A stretch of DNA of 64,000 nt from Mallotus nudiflorus (GCA_947683625.1 CANTUR010000644.1:1663501-1727500); one strand, 5' to 3'. Shown: positions 46,401-59,200, numbered from the stretch's first letter. Notes: generated by a model not told the origin, from the sequence alone. Translations and numbers: made by a program.

Positions 46401-46667
46401 TGATAAGCTAAGAAGGTCTCAGGATGTATCAATCAAGAGTCCTTAGTACCTGATGTCAGTTGTTTAAAGAATGAATCAAAGTTTGTTAGCTAGTCGGTTG
46501 TTTAGTTGTTTGAGTCCTAATTTTCAGTAGTAGTAGTATGATATTTTGGAAGAGTTTGTTATTACTTCATGTATTTAAACTCCGGTATTTAGCAATAAAA
46601 GGTAGAGAAAGTTCATTCAAAAACAAATTACTTATCAAATATTTATAGCTTTGGTTAGAACCTATCA
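46401..46667 (+). mobile_element. Probable LTR and 3' end of a small gypsy element (relic)
   Basis: CCTTGAGGACAAGGTG at about 46364 followed by AAAAGGGGAAGGTAT resembles the end of coding and the polypurine tract of several plant gypsy families. The next sequence starts TGATAAGC and ends AACCTATCA (TG..CA, 267 bp), with an AATAAA poly(A) signal near 46593. Right after it the duplicated-block sequence resumes. No second LTR was found, so this is a truncated insertion or a misread border. Confidence 0.45.
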
Positions 46668-46688
46668 GTTTAAACACCAATTAGAAGT

Positions 46689-46900
46689 GCTGCAACTAGT
46701 ATTTTTACTTGTAAAAATTATGAAAATTTTGAATTCAGAATTCCACAATCATCATGCACTGTTATTGAACAAGTTGAGTTGGTGATTCATTTTAGATAAA
46801 CATCATTTAAGGTTAACAAAATTACTGTCAAATGTTTTTTATAGATCGTAATTCAATGGCTATCTATTGATTTGTGACTTATATTATGTTTAGTTGAATT
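46689..46900. repeat. Mosaic of duplicated-block pieces
   Basis: AGAAGTGCTGCAACTAGTAT to CATGCACTGTTATTGA matches 44041-44125. The following ACAAGTTGAGTTGGTGATTC onward matches about 61850-61945. Two distant parts of the block are joined here, so rearrangement occurred. It also provides the empty site for the copia insertion at 61948. Confidence 0.6.
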
Positions 46901-46964
46901 TCATGGTTGAAATAAATAATTTATGAAATTTATTTCAAATGAATTATATATTTCATTTCAAATA

Positions 46965-47300
46965 AATTAAATAAGAAATCATAAAAATTTATAAAAGCTA
47001 AAAATTAAAATTTATAATTAGAAGAAAGAAGAGATTCAAAAATGAAAATAATAAATAAAATATAAATGGTCATGAAATATAGATAACTAATCATGCATGG
47101 TATGGTATGAGTAAAAAAGTATTTTATTATTAATTTTTTAATTATTTATTATAAAATTTTAAAAATTTTTAAGAAATAGTTAAAAATAAAAGTGTCACAT
47201 ATTAAAATTGGTTCTAAATCACAACATTTATATTTTTAATTTCTATATATTTTACATAGGCATTTTATTTCTTTTTCACCCATCACATTAAATTGCAATT
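46965..47300. repeat. R2 AT-rich repeat, copy 2
   Basis: It matches 45590-45890 and 60950-61270 closely over about 330 bp, including the GGTATGGTATGAGTAAAA text and the CCCATCACATTAAA end. Confidence 0.65.
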
Positions 47301-48331
47301 TAATAGAAATGTTGTTAACCCTTTGCATAATCAAGATCATGATCAATCTCAAAATTACCTTGGTTTTGACTTTAACAATTAATTTTAGTGGTAATATTTA
47401 TATTTAAGTATGTTTATAAGTTAGAAACAAAAATATTCATTTGGAGGAATAAAAAAAATTCATTTGGAGGCTCAAAAAACAACCTTTCTTAGCCAAAAGT
47501 TCTATTCATGAGCTCCCACAACGACCAGGGGCCATAGCCACGAGCAGAAGGCTGAAATAAGCAAGAATTGAGGAAAGGGACAATTCCACTCATAAGCACT
47601 ATTCATCTTGTGAGGAGTAGTCTTGACAGCTTTCGATTGCTATTTGAAGCTCCGACTATATAATTGACCCTCATGAGTGTGGTGCCTCCCATCATGATCA
47701 TAAGCAGCACAAATACTGCAAGAAGTAAAAGAAAACATCAATTAAAGATGGAGAAATGTTGGGAACAAAAATTAAAGTTCCATAAGAGAGTTTGTGGAGC
47801 AACTTCATTTTGAAAACTCATTGAGCCAAATTTGAATTCTTTCATTTTTCTTATATATTCATCTCTTGTAAATAAACTCTTGTTGAGTTTATAACTACTC
47901 ATCTAGTGAGTGTGGTTTAGTGTTTTAGCTTAAGATTTCTCTTCTTCTTGTTTCTTGGGATTAAGAAAGGGAAGTGGGGATCTAAGTAAAGGAATTGGTT
48001 TAAACGTTTACCATTAAAACACTTGGATTTTTGGATTTAAGAGTGAGCCAAAAAAAATCTTGTTGTAAGGTTTTTGAATGATCCTTGAAAACTAAAATTG
48101 TAAAAGTTTTAAGTTGAGCATTTGAAAACTCTTGTGTAAACTCAATCTAGAGGAATAGATTAGAGTGGATGGAAAAAATTCTAACTTGGGAATAAATTAG
48201 ATAGAGACATATGATTGTTGAAAATCCGAACTCCTAAAATTATTGTATTCATCATTCTTCTTTCTCAATATTCTTTCAATTCTTTTAATTTCCATTTAGT
48301 GTTCATTTGCCCTCTCAATATTCTTTCAATT
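47301..48331. other. No gene seen; weak retroelement-leader-like text
   Basis: The stretch has no open frame with a recognisable domain. At 47880-48200 the wording (GAGTGTGGTTTAGTG, GAGGAATAGATTAGAG and similar) resembles untranslated leaders of plant LTR elements. No LTR ends, PBS or polypurine tract could be placed, so this stays unassigned. Confidence 0.35.
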
Positions 48332-49350
48332 CTTGTAAAACTTACTAAAGACACTACTTTATACATGATTGTGGAAAAAATAATTCACCAAATTAATAAA
48401 AATTCTAAAATCATTTATACATGGGATAAGAACATTTTTAGTCTTATTACTTATATCGTTTTTTCAATTAAGTACTATAAGAAATGTTGTTTACAATCAA
48501 GTTCTATAAATTTTAAAAAGTCTTTTTATTAGTCCTATCCGTTAGTCTAACTAATTTTCTGTTAGTCAACTATTAAAATTAAACTTATTTTTTACATTTC
48601 AGTTCTAAAACTTTAAAATCTTTTATATTTTAAATAAATAATTATATTTTTATTTATAATTGATTACATTATTTAATTTTCATAATAATTGTATTAACTC
48701 ATTAATAATAATATCAAGAAATTAAAAATATATTTTTTTTAAATTATTAGTTGCATTAACAATGACAAATAAATTAATTATTGTTTTAATTATCTAAAAT
48801 AAATAAATTAATACATCATGTATGAATAAATTCTTTTATATTTAGATAAATTCAATTAGTTTTTCCAACATTATAATTTGTGTTACATATCAAAAAACTT
48901 TTGAATTCAATTATATTTAAATTAGATGTTTTCAAAAAATATATATATTTCTTTAAATTTAGCTATTTTGTAAAAAAAAATGTTCATTTATTTAATTGCT
49001 CAAATATTTATTATAAAATAATCTCTATTAAAGTAATATTTTTAAAAAAATAGTATATTTTAAATTCAATTGAGTATAAAAATTATTTAAAATATAACAC
49101 AAATTTAACATTGACAAAATTGATCAAATTTTATCCATATAACAATGGTGGTGGTTTTGAAAGAGGTGTTGATGGAAGAGGATAAAGAAGGAAGAAAAAG
49201 ATGTAGTTGATGACATGGCAAAGAGATATGAGTTGGTTGCATACATATCTCAAATTGGTGAGTCTAAATGACACATAAGTAAATTTTGTTTGATTTAACG
49301 GAGAAGGACTAATGAGTAAGAATTTTAAAACTAAAAGAACTCAATTAAAA
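48332..49350. repeat. R1 dispersed repeat, copy B, uninterrupted
   Basis: It matches copy A on both sides of the chromovirus (5693-5937 and 42102-42879), about 1.02 kb in total. A perfect 15-bp inverted pair, TTACAATCAAGTTCT at 48491 and AGAACTTGATTGTAA at 49361, brackets much of it. That hints at a non-autonomous DNA transposon, but terminal repeats and a target duplication are not certain. Confidence 0.7.
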
Positions 49351-49424
49351 AAACGGTTCTAGAACTTGATTGTAATTTTTGAAAAGTTTTTGACTTGTGG
49401 GGTCGTTATCCCTTATAATTATAA

Positions 49425-49790
49425 GAAATAAAAATCTAGAAATGAAAATAATACATAAAATATAAATTTTCACGAAATATAGATAACTAATGATGAATGG
49501 TATGAATAAAAATTGTAATAGAATAGTAATATTTTAATTTTTTATTATAAAATGTTAAACATTAAAAAAAAAAAGTTAAAAATAAAAGTGTCATATGTCA
49601 AAATTTGTCCTAAATGGCAAAACTTATATTTTTAATTTCTATATTTTATATAGGCATTTAATTTCTCTTTCGCCCATCACATTAAATTAAATTTCAATAT
49701 AAATTTATTAATCTTATGAAGACTTTAAAAGAATTTAATTTTATTTTGAAGTTTTATATTACAAACAAAGAAAAAATCTCAAAATTAATA
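49425..49790. repeat. R2 AT-rich repeat, copy 3
   Basis: It matches the other R2 copies from ATAAAATATAAATTTTCACG to TTACAAACAAAG, with extra substitutions and small gaps. It starts about 75 bp after R1 copy B. Confidence 0.6.
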
Positions 49791-50289
49791 GCTAATTATA
49801 GTAACTCAGTGTGTTGTTTGTTATGGACCTTTGTCCATGTAATAATATAGATCAAGGGTTCATCACATTAGTGATAACACACAAAAAAAAAAAAAAAAAC
49901 TCTTCAGCACTTTTTGCCTGCTTTTGGTGATTGTGAATATTGTGATGATAAGTATTCCTGATTTATTATTATTATTTCTTTGGTTGGTTGTTTTCAGTTG
50001 TGTTCCACTATATACCTTTGACTATGTATATAATTATTTAAATAAGAGACTTTTTAAAAAGCTACAACTTTTTAATAATTCTTTTTCACACCGTAATATA
50101 TATTATATAGTTCTTTTGATTGAGTCTCTTATTTTAGTAATGGATGCACTGCATATATATATATATATATATATATTTGAAGACCTTGGTCCCGATGGAA
50201 TTGCAATGTATTATGAGCATATGCTGTGTAAGGTTCAAGAAAAGGATTTTCGTAAAGGTTCTTTGTTATACGTTGCATAATTGATTAGG
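49791..50289. other. No clear gene; short coding-like tail at 50178-50280
   Basis: Most of this is T-rich with a short TA tract (about 50154-50174). The final frame contains DGIAMYYEHMLCKVQEKDF and ends RKGSLLYVA before a TAA at 50278. It looks protein-like but has no recognised family and is preceded by low-complexity sequence. It could be a last-exon relic or a chance frame. Confidence 0.3.
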
Positions 50290-50689
50290 CAAAGCAGCAG
50301 TAGCAGTAGCAAATTAATCAAAATAAGATCTTTTTTCTTATTAAGCCCTACAAAATCAAGAAGAAAATTTTTATGCTGAAACTTATTGCATTTAATTTTT
50401 CAATTTGTCAAATCACTAACTAAAAATTGTTCTAACTTCTATCAGCACATAATCGAATGGAAAACGTTAACATAAATAACAATAATAATAATAATAATTA
50501 AATTCAACTACTATAATTAATAAAATAAAAAGAAAAAATAATTTTTTAATGAATAAAAAATACTTTTTAAATTTTTAATGAAATTGAAAGTAAAGTTGCA
50601 CGAAAAGTTAAATAAACCTGCATGTGAAATTGAATGAACTTGTAGGTAAAGGTTAATGTAAAGTTAGCTACATAAGTCAGAGCTGAGCA

Positions 50690-52060
50690 TCTCACAATAC
50701 ACTTAGATTCTCAATTAGTAGTAAACCATGTCAAACGAACATTCTAAATTAAAGACCCAATCATTGCCATATACATTGGGAAAGTCATGCAGCTCCTGAA
50801 GAAGATCGAGCAAGATGGGGGATAGTGGGAAATAGTTCAGATACCCCGAAATAAAAACTCGGAAGTTGATCTCTTGGCCAAGTCAGCAACCAAAGACAAT
50901 CAGGCATTTAGAGACATGGAGCTCACTGAAGCATTAACAAGACCTAGCACTGAGGATATGGACATCATGGAAGCACGGGAGGTTCTAAAATGGATGAAAT
51001 TGATTGTCCAATATCTGGAAAATGGGATACTTCTATACTTCTAGAAGACAAACTGAAACTCATAAACTGAAGGTTGCCCATTACTATGTCCATCACAGGG
51101 AGCTTTACAGACGATCCTTTTTACATCCATGGTTTAAATGTATATCACCAGAGGAAGGAAACTACGTCCTGAGGGAAATCCACGAAGAAATTTGTGGAGC
51201 ACATGAACCACATCACACATTAACTAGGAAAGCACTACTACAAGGATACTATTAGCCCACTAAGTCCAAAGAAGCTTAAAAGATAACTCAGGAATGTCAC
51301 AAATGCTAGCAGCTTGCCCATCTCAATCATAGACCCTCTAACCCTTAACATCCAATTGGTAGTCCTTGGCCCTTCACTGTGTAGGGAATGGACATCCTGG
51401 GTCCCTTCCCGGCCTCCACATCGCATAAAAAATTATTAATTATAGCCATAGACCATTTAATTGAGTGGTTGGAAGTAGAGGCTATACCAATCATCATAGA
51501 AGCCCAGATTCAACACTTCTTTTGGAGAGAAATCATCTGCAGGTTCGGAATACCACACACCTTGATTACGTATAACGAAAAATAGTTTGATAACGAGAAG
51601 TTTAAAAGATTCTCCACTAACCTTAGAATAAAGCTTCGTTTCACATCGATAGCTCACCTACAGACAAACGAGCAAACTGAGGTCACCAACAGGATTATTA
51701 TGCAAGGATTGAAGAAGAGGCTTTATAAAAAAAAAGGGAAATTGGGTTGAAGAACTCAATAATATTATCCAGGCTTATAAAACTACACCCAGGGCATCCA
51801 CGAAAGAAACACCATTTAGACACCTACGGTATAGACGCAATGATTCCAGTAGAAATTGGATCACCTAGTTACAGGGTCAACAGAGAATTGGATTAAGACA
51901 TTAGCAATATAGACACCCCGATATATCTGGATCTACTGTAAGAAAGAAGAGAGCGAGCATCCGCTGTAGTAGAGGCACACGATGAAAGATAACACAATAT
52001 CATCTCTAGTGTATCCACCTAGAAGACTGGGTAAAGGCAAAAAAGTCAGCCATCTATAAA
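50690..52060 (+). pseudogene. Tat aRNase H end and integrase, decayed
   Basis: LDSQLVVNHV (about 50710) and KNSEVDLLAKSATKDNQAF (about 50853) are the aRNase H end. RRSFLHPWFKC and EGNYVLREIHEEICGAHEPH (about 51150) lead into integrase. The core shows MDILGPFPASTSHKKLLIIA (51388), HLIEWLEVEAIPII, REIICRFGIPHTLI and then TNRIIMQGLKKRL and TTPRASTKETPF. The catalytic Asp of GxDILGPF is present as M-D-I-L, and the second Asp is altered (LITYNEK where the family has a D-N-G). Several stops and frameshifts. The sequence is more diverged from the two Tat elements at 10-36 kb than they are from each other. Confidence 0.75.
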
Positions 52061-53264
52061 TAAAAAGGTAAAAACAAAAGTTAGAAAGATACCTTTTTAC
52101 TATCAAAATGTATTAGTGGATTGTACACAATCTGGGCAAACCCTCCACAAGTATTTTCTTGATATATCTTCGGCTGACCGAGCATTGGCCAGACCATTGA
52201 GATGAAGTCTCAGAACTATCTCTATAACATGGTCGAATAACTTCAGAGGTCATTTCACCTTATGACAATCATTAGACCAAATACGCCGAAAATTTATAAA
52301 GTCTGAGTGGTGCTCGATAATGAAAAACTTGTGTCTCCACTTTTTGTGAAGATCCGAAAACTTCACAAAGAGACTGTGGTTAGGGATGGCCAATAATGAG
52401 AACATTAGCTCCCTCTTCTTCTTAGTCAGACTATACAAGTATCGAATGACGTCTAAGTTCTGCTCCCTACCCTCATCGTGCATCAACTATATAAATCCGG
52501 TCAAAATCTAGTAACTATTAGGATGAAGCTGATTGGGTGCTATATTATACCTATTCAAGAATGTTTTGACAAAAGGATCCAAAGGGAACTTCAAACCCCC
52601 CCCTCTAGTTGGTTAAAATACACAACTAACCTCTTTAAGCCTAGCATGGGAGTATGGGCTCTAAATTTCCTATCAACGGTGTGTAAGGTGAAATCGGCAT
52701 GAATACTAAAATGCCTTCAATACCACCCTAACAACTCCTCATCTATTATAGAAACAAACATATCAGAGCTAACTTGTTCCCTTGGTGCCATGAATTTATC
52801 TAAGAAATGAAATAAAAAAAGCAATGTAGGAAGGAAGAAAGGGATCACCTGGTTACATAACAGAGGGGTCACTACAGGAAAAGCTTCATGATAGTAGTAC
52901 GAGGAAGCAAAGAAGATCAAAGAAACTAACAGGATAGCAAGAAGTAAAAATGCAACACATCAAAGAAACATAGATACTTATAGGACAATAAAAGGCTTTG
53001 GAAAAGACCATTAACTATCCTCATAAATACTTCAATTCCTCCCACATCATTAAGGGTAATGTGGGAAATAGAAAAATCCATTAATCGAGTAGTCATCATT
53101 ATGGCAACAGAAATGTCTCATCTTCTGACACATGAACATACACGACGGTTACACAATTCAAATTTCAAAAAATGAGGCATCAAAACGATATAAAAGCTAT
53201 CCATCCTGGGCATACTACCGCCAGTTGTCCTTCCACACCAAACATCACAAGATCCAGTATTGAT

Positions 53265-53600
53265 GACCATTGACTAAAACTGGAACCCTCATGTCACTTT
53301 TACAGTACTGAGGTTTTGCATTCAAGCTATACTTTCAAGGCACTGAGACTATACGACACTTGGACCGCGCTTCTAATACACCAAGAATAAGTCTAGTGAT
53401 TGAAACTGGTACCCTAAGGTCGCTTCTACAGTACTGAGGTTCTAAGCATGTAAGCCTTGAGTCCTTGCACCGAGCATCTAAGCCTCGAGCATCTAAGTCC
53501 AGTGATTGAAGCTGGCACCCTCATGTCACTTCTATAGTACTGAGGTTTGGCACTCGGGCCACGCTTTTAATGCACCGAGCATCAAAATTTTAGTAACGAC
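53265..53600. repeat. Degenerate ~100-130-bp tandem repeats
   Basis: Three units each start near TGATTGAARCTGGNACCCT and contain CAGTACTGAGGTT, at about 53265, 53398 and 53504. A fourth, weaker match (TGACTGAGGCTGGCCACCTC) lies at 53751. Such arrays are common in Tat LTR and 3' regions. Confidence 0.7.
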
Positions 53601-53911
53601 TAGTTTCGTCATGTTGTCTCCACACTGGCGGGTTAATCCACTACATATCCTTTTTTATTGTAGGTTTTATGCAATCAAGTCTAGTTGGCACTTAAATGAT
53701 GTTCTTATACAATAATCTAAGACTCGGTACAAAGCTTTATCTATTCCTGTGACTGAGGCTGGCCACCTCAACTCACCCTTCATATCTGATGCAACTACTC
53801 AAGTAGTCTCTCTCTCTCTAGGTAGATACAATGACATTTTCTATCACCTTACAAACCTGGATATATCGGACATAAATATCTTAACAGACTCGCTGGGAGG
53901 ACTCTTGATAC

Positions 53912-53914
<3 letters not shown>

Positions 53915-53962
<48 letters not shown>
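53915..53962. repeat. (TA)n microsatellite
   Basis: About 24 TA units lie within the truncated Tat element. It creates a false poly-Ile-Tyr frame. Confidence 0.95.
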
Positions 53963-53965
<3 letters not shown>

Positions 53966-55327
53966 TATTTAATTAAAGTCTATATTTCCTATACAAGTTA
54001 CTTGGAAAGGGAAGGCAACCAAAGACATTCAGGAAAAGGTCCTTTACGCAGAAAACTCCCAAAACAAGAAGGAACACTCTCCTAATTAACTTAAATTTCC
54101 TATCCAAAGAGAAATCTTACTCTTTTTAGGTTTAAGTACCACTATCATTATAAATAAGACCTCATATCTCTCATTCTCATTCATTCTATTCTCTTGCATT
54201 CTGATCATTCTTTTTCTCTCTCTAGATTCTCTCTATACACTCTAACTTAGATATCAGAGGATTTGTGGGGGATCCTTCCCACCTCTCACATTGCCCTTTG
54301 TTGGCCATACAGCGTTCCATTTTAAGAGTTCCAAAAAGCAAGTTATTAAACATGTAAGTGAAATATGCATGTTTGTTAATCTTCACCTACAAGTTTATTA
54401 AACCATCAGATGATGATCATGGAACCTGCAAATGATGATCATTGAACCTGTAGGTGAAGGTTAATGAATATGCATTATTTAAATAATAACCCTCCTACAT
54501 GTTTTATTTTATGAATATATATTATTTAAATAATGATTATTTATTATTTAACTAAAAATAAAAATACAAATAAAATTTTATTTATTATAATTAAATAATT
54601 TTTTAATAAATAAAAATTTTATTTTGATTAAAATTATGAATAAAAAATTACATTCAATCACTGTAATTAATAAAATAAAAAATAATATTTTTTTGATAAT
54701 AAAAAACGTTCTTTATTTTTATTAAGTTTTTTAAAAATAATTATAATAAAAAATAGAAATAAAAAATTACAAACAGTTGCTCTTAGGTAGGTAACTCATC
54801 TTACTATACATATCTGTTAGGTAGGTAATTCAACGCTGTTGACGTTGCTTGTTAATTCATACGTACATCGGCCTATGATATAACAATTGGTTTTGTTTTC
54901 TTCCCTTTTGATGCTTAAAAAAAAAAAAAAGCAATGGACAGAACCCGGAAACAAACCCGAGACACAAGATTACAACCCAACAAGATAATACTAAAAGCAA
55001 ATGTAAAAGGAAACAAGCATAGAGCATGGACCAAATTGATTAAAAACCAACATCAAACAAACACTGTAACCCGACTAGAAGTGCTGCAACGAGTACTTTT
55101 ACTTGCAAAAATTATGAAAATTTTTCAGAATTCTACAATCATCATGCACTGTTATTGATAAACATTTTAGTAATTAAATACTACATCAACATTCAATTTA
55201 AAAAAAAAAAAACTATGTAATCATAAATTTTGCCTCACGCAAATGTTGTGAAACTTCCAAGTGCTTCTCCTCCATTTTTTTGCTATGTTCGATCTTGAGT
55301 GTCTTCCTTCTTCTTTTAATGCTAAAT

Positions 55328-55609
55328 TCAAGTTTGAAGCATATCTTTCACCTCTGTCTCAAGCTCCTTTGTCTTCGTTCTCCAAACCTTGTAAGAGTTA
55401 CTACTCTTAAACTGCTCTTTCAGAATAACACCGTCACCCATATCAGTTTCGAGAGCAATGAGTTTCTTTAATTCTGAATCTAACATTTTATAGTGCTTCT
55501 CCAGATTCTCCAAGCAGTCGTGTTTTTGTTGCTCACTATTATTTATATCTCGCGATATTTTGTATCCGAGGTTAGCAGTTGCAGCTGCTGCAGAAACAAA
55601 ATCAGCCAT
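55328..55609 (-). pseudogene. Short coiled-coil protein, copy 2, frameshifted
   Basis: ATG at 55609 opens MADFVSAAAATANLGYKISR and shares YKIS.DI, ENLEKHYKMLDSELKKLIAL and KTKELETEVKDML with copy 1. A replacement of about 25 bp by 5 bp near 55337 shifts the frame, so the protein ends LQT after 93 residues; the sequence equivalent to the copy 1 C-terminus continues to about 55215 in another frame. The 5' intron borders are kept (intron 55650-55777). A short insertion-deletion near the N-terminus removes the SDLSGEG segment. It may be expressed as a truncated protein but is more likely a pseudogene. Confidence 0.6.
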
Positions 55610-56000
55610 TGCCAAATCAAGAAAATGCCTTCTCTGTACCAACGTAAACCTACAGAGAAAAAAGAAAAAAGAATCTTTGAAGAATTGTGTACTTCAACTG
55701 ATGAGTTAGGAGCATTTGACATAATTAAAGATAAACAGGGAAAGAGAAGGTAGCAAAGGTAGAGTAAAATCAGGTACCTGAGTTATATTATTGTGTGCGT
55801 TCTCTGATCTCCAATGGCGGAGACCTATTAATTATAGAAATAATAGGTAATTTATAGAATTATCGAGTTTGTGTGGTCAATAACGTACACTCTTTACTCA
55901 ATCCACGTACTCGCTTTTTTTTTTAGTGATTTCTGTCATTATTTAAAATATTTATACTGAGTACTTAAATAAATAGGATATACTGTATGTGAGAGAATAG

Positions 56001-56216
56001 TGAAGAATAAAATTCAGAGAAAAAAAAATATTTAAGAGAAATCTTTTTTCATAATATTCAAAGAAGAGTTACACTCCTTATATATATACACAGGAATTTT
56101 AATCACAACCTAATTAGGAATAGAATAATATCCTAAATAGAATATAACTTTATTCCTAATTGTATACAAATACTTACTTCCTAATATATACAATAAAGGT
56201 ATTTACTTCTTCAACA
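56001..56216 (-). mobile_element. Copia 3' LTR (minus strand)
   Basis: The 216-bp LTR reads TGTTGAAGAAGTAAAT on the minus strand and ends CA. It is colinear with 60291-60498 with around two dozen visible differences. Confidence 0.88.
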
Positions 56217-56228
56217 CTCCCTCTCAAG
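56217..56228 (-). other. Copia polypurine tract (minus strand)
   Basis: On the minus strand TTGAGAGGGAG lies directly before TGTTGAAG, just after the polyprotein stop. Confidence 0.75.
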
Positions 56229-59200
56229 TTAGTGAATGTATGTCAATTATTCCCAACTTGTCAAGTGAATTATAGAATGTTTTTCCGGATACAGTCTTCA
56301 TGAGAATATCAGCTAGTTGAGCCTGAGATGAAACATATGGAAGATCAATTATCCTTTGGTTCAGATGATCTTTTATGAAATGTCTATCAACCTCTACATG
56401 ATTAGTTCGATCATGTTGAACCTAATTGTTTGCAATTGCTATGGATGCCTTGTTATCACAATGTAACAACATAAGCTTCAGATATTTTAATCCTAAATCC
56501 TGAACAATTTACTTTACCCAGAGCAACTTACATACTCTATAAACCATTCCTCTAAATTCAGCTTCAACACTTGACCGTGCTATAACTTTTTGCTTCTTGC
56601 TTCTCCCAGTAATTAAATTATTTCCAACAAATGTAAAGTACTTGGATGTTGATTTTCGATCAGTCCGATCTCCAGCCTAATCAACATCAGTATAGCCAGT
56701 AATTTCATAATCCTTATTCCTCCCAAAGAATAACCCTTTACCCGAAAAAGACTTTAGATATCTTAATACTCGGTATACTGCATTCATATGTTCTTTACTC
56801 GGAGAATGCATGAACTGACTCATAACACTTATTGCATAAGTAATGTCTGGCCGAGTATGAGATAGGTAAATCAACATTCCCACCAACCTTTGATACTGAT
56901 ATCTATCAGTTGGAACTTGATTTTCTAAGACTGAAAGTCCATGGTTGACTTCAATAGGAGTTTTGGATGGTTTACAATCAAGCATCCATGTCTCTGTCAA
57001 TAGATCCAATGACATACTTTCGTTGGCAAAGAGAAATTCCTTGAGCTGATCTTGCAACTTCAATTCCTAAAAAAATACTTTAAGTTACCTAAATCCTTAA
57101 GTTCAAACTCGGATGCTAACTGTTTTTGCAAGACTGTTGTCTCACTCGGATCATTTCCAGTGACCACCATATCATCAACATATACAATCAGTGTGGTGAC
57201 TTTACTGAACTTTTGTTTAATGAATAGTGTGTGATCAACATCACTTTGCTTATATCTGACCTTCCTTATAAAGGTTGAGAGTCATCCAAACCATGCTCGA
57301 GGTGATTGCTTGAGTCCATACAATGCTCTCTTTAGTTTGCATACTCGGTCGATACATTTAGTTTCAGGTGGTGGATCCATATATACTTCTTCATCTATAG
57401 TTCCATTCAAAAATGCATTCTTTATATCAAATTGTCGCAACGGCCAATCTAGGTTGGCAGCTAAGGAAATAAGGACTTAGATGGTGTTCATTTTTGTTAT
57501 TGGGGCAAAAGTATCTTCATATTCAATTCCATACTTCTAAGTGTACCCCTTTGCTACCAACTGAGCTTTATATCGATTTATACTTCCATCTGGATTGAGC
57601 TTGACAGTGAATATCCACTTACACCCCATCGTTTTCTTTCCTTCCGGAAGAGGAATGAGATCCCATGTCCGGTTCTTCTGCAATGCCTCCATTTCATCAT
57701 TCATAACTTTCTTCCAATCCGGATTATCTAAGGCTTCCTGCACATTACTTGGAATAGATATAGTAGATAATTGATTTATAACAAGTGCATGTGAGTTAGA
57801 CAAACGGTTGGTTGATATGAAGTTATTGATAGGGTATTTAGCTTTGGTATGAAGATCCAGATCATATTGCTTTTTGGAACCCCTCTATTGATCCTAGAAG
57901 GATAACGAGGCTCAGTATTTGGATTTAAAGGAGGCATGTTTACCTTATTATACACTACATCTAGAGTTTCTTCAGCTTTTGGTGTGGGTTGGGAAGATGT
58001 ACTATCTTGATTACTTGGACTTTCTTTAATGATCTGTCCGGGTGAGATGCTCGGACATGGAACATCAGATGTCTGTCCAGGTGAGATGCTTGTACTCGGA
58101 ATGCCAGATGCATGTCCGAGTGAGATGCTCACACTCGGAATATCAAATGTCTGTTCGGGTGAGATGCTCAGAACATTTGGGAGACTCGAATTCGGAACAC
58201 TCAGAATGCTATCTTTAAGCTCAAAGAGGTTCAGATTTTTCTCCCCCTGAAGAGAGCACTCGGAGTGGGAGAAGAAAGGATAATTTTCATGAAACCAAAT
58301 ATCCCGAGTAACATACATCTTCATTGTATTCAGATCATAACACCGATATCCCTTTTATAAATCCGCATAGCCAATAAAGGTACACCAGATAGCTCGAGGG
58401 TCTAATTTGTCAAGTTTTTAATGAACATATGTCGAGCATCCAAAAACTCAAGGTTCGAGATTATTGAGGGGTGGAGATATGACAAGTTCCTGAAGTTTCT
58501 GAAGAGGATTTTTAAAAGCGAGTACTCGTGATGGTGTCCGGCTTATGAGGTACGCAGTGGATCGAACAACCTCTCCGTAGTATTCTCGAGGAACATCCAT
58601 GTCAAATAATAATGCTCGAAAAACTTCCAATAACTATCAGTTCTTTCATTCGGCTATACCATTATGTTGAGGAGTGCCGGCACAAGATGTTTGGTGGCGA
58701 ATGCCCTTCTTGAGGCAGAAATCATTGAGAATTAAGTTAATATACTCCCCACCATTATCAGACTGCAAGACTTAGATTTTACACTGGTATTGTGTAGCCA
58801 CCATGTTGTACACATCCTGAAACTTAGAGCACACATCTCTTTTATTGGAAAGTAGTGATACCCAAGTCATCCGGGTACATTCATTAATAAATATTACAAA
58901 ATATCGAGCACAAGATAGAGTAGGAATCTGAGCAGGTCCCCATACATCAGAATGAATGGTCATAAATGGAATTGAATTTTTATTATAACTCGGTACATAC
59001 AAAATTCGATGGCCTTTTGCCAATTCACAAACATCACACTTGAATTCCGAGTCTGTGGTATGCAAGAATAAATTCAGTTTTATTTGTCTAAGATAATAAA
59101 AAGATAGATGACTAAGACGACGATGCCACAAGATTACTTGGTCTTTACTTAAAAAACTTCTACCAACCCTATTAACTTGACTTGATTTCTGACTTGAATC

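Larger units (their letters stand above)
52061..54354. other. 3' non-coding region and LTR of truncated Tat element, no gene seen
   Basis: No domain-bearing frame follows integrase. The region contains C- and G-richer non-coding DNA and ends in LTR-like sequence. The LTR start could not be fixed because there is no second copy to compare. Confidence 0.5.
50660..54355 (+). mobile_element. Tat-lineage gypsy element, 5'-truncated
   Basis: It begins abruptly inside the plant-type RNase H, continues through integrase, a long 3' non-coding region and an LTR-like end. The sequence near 54238-54285 (CACTCTAACTTAGATATCAG then GGGGGATCC) resembles the R/U5 region of Tat LTRs. No 5' LTR, gag or RT is present. 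It interrupts segmental copy II. The exact ends are uncertain by tens of bases and no target duplication was found. Confidence 0.65.

Noticed and set aside
57052..58250. Plus-strand frames over the copia element
   Set aside because: Antisense shadows of the minus-strand copia polyprotein; the repeat-rich one near 58029 is opposite a Ser/Pro-rich spacer.
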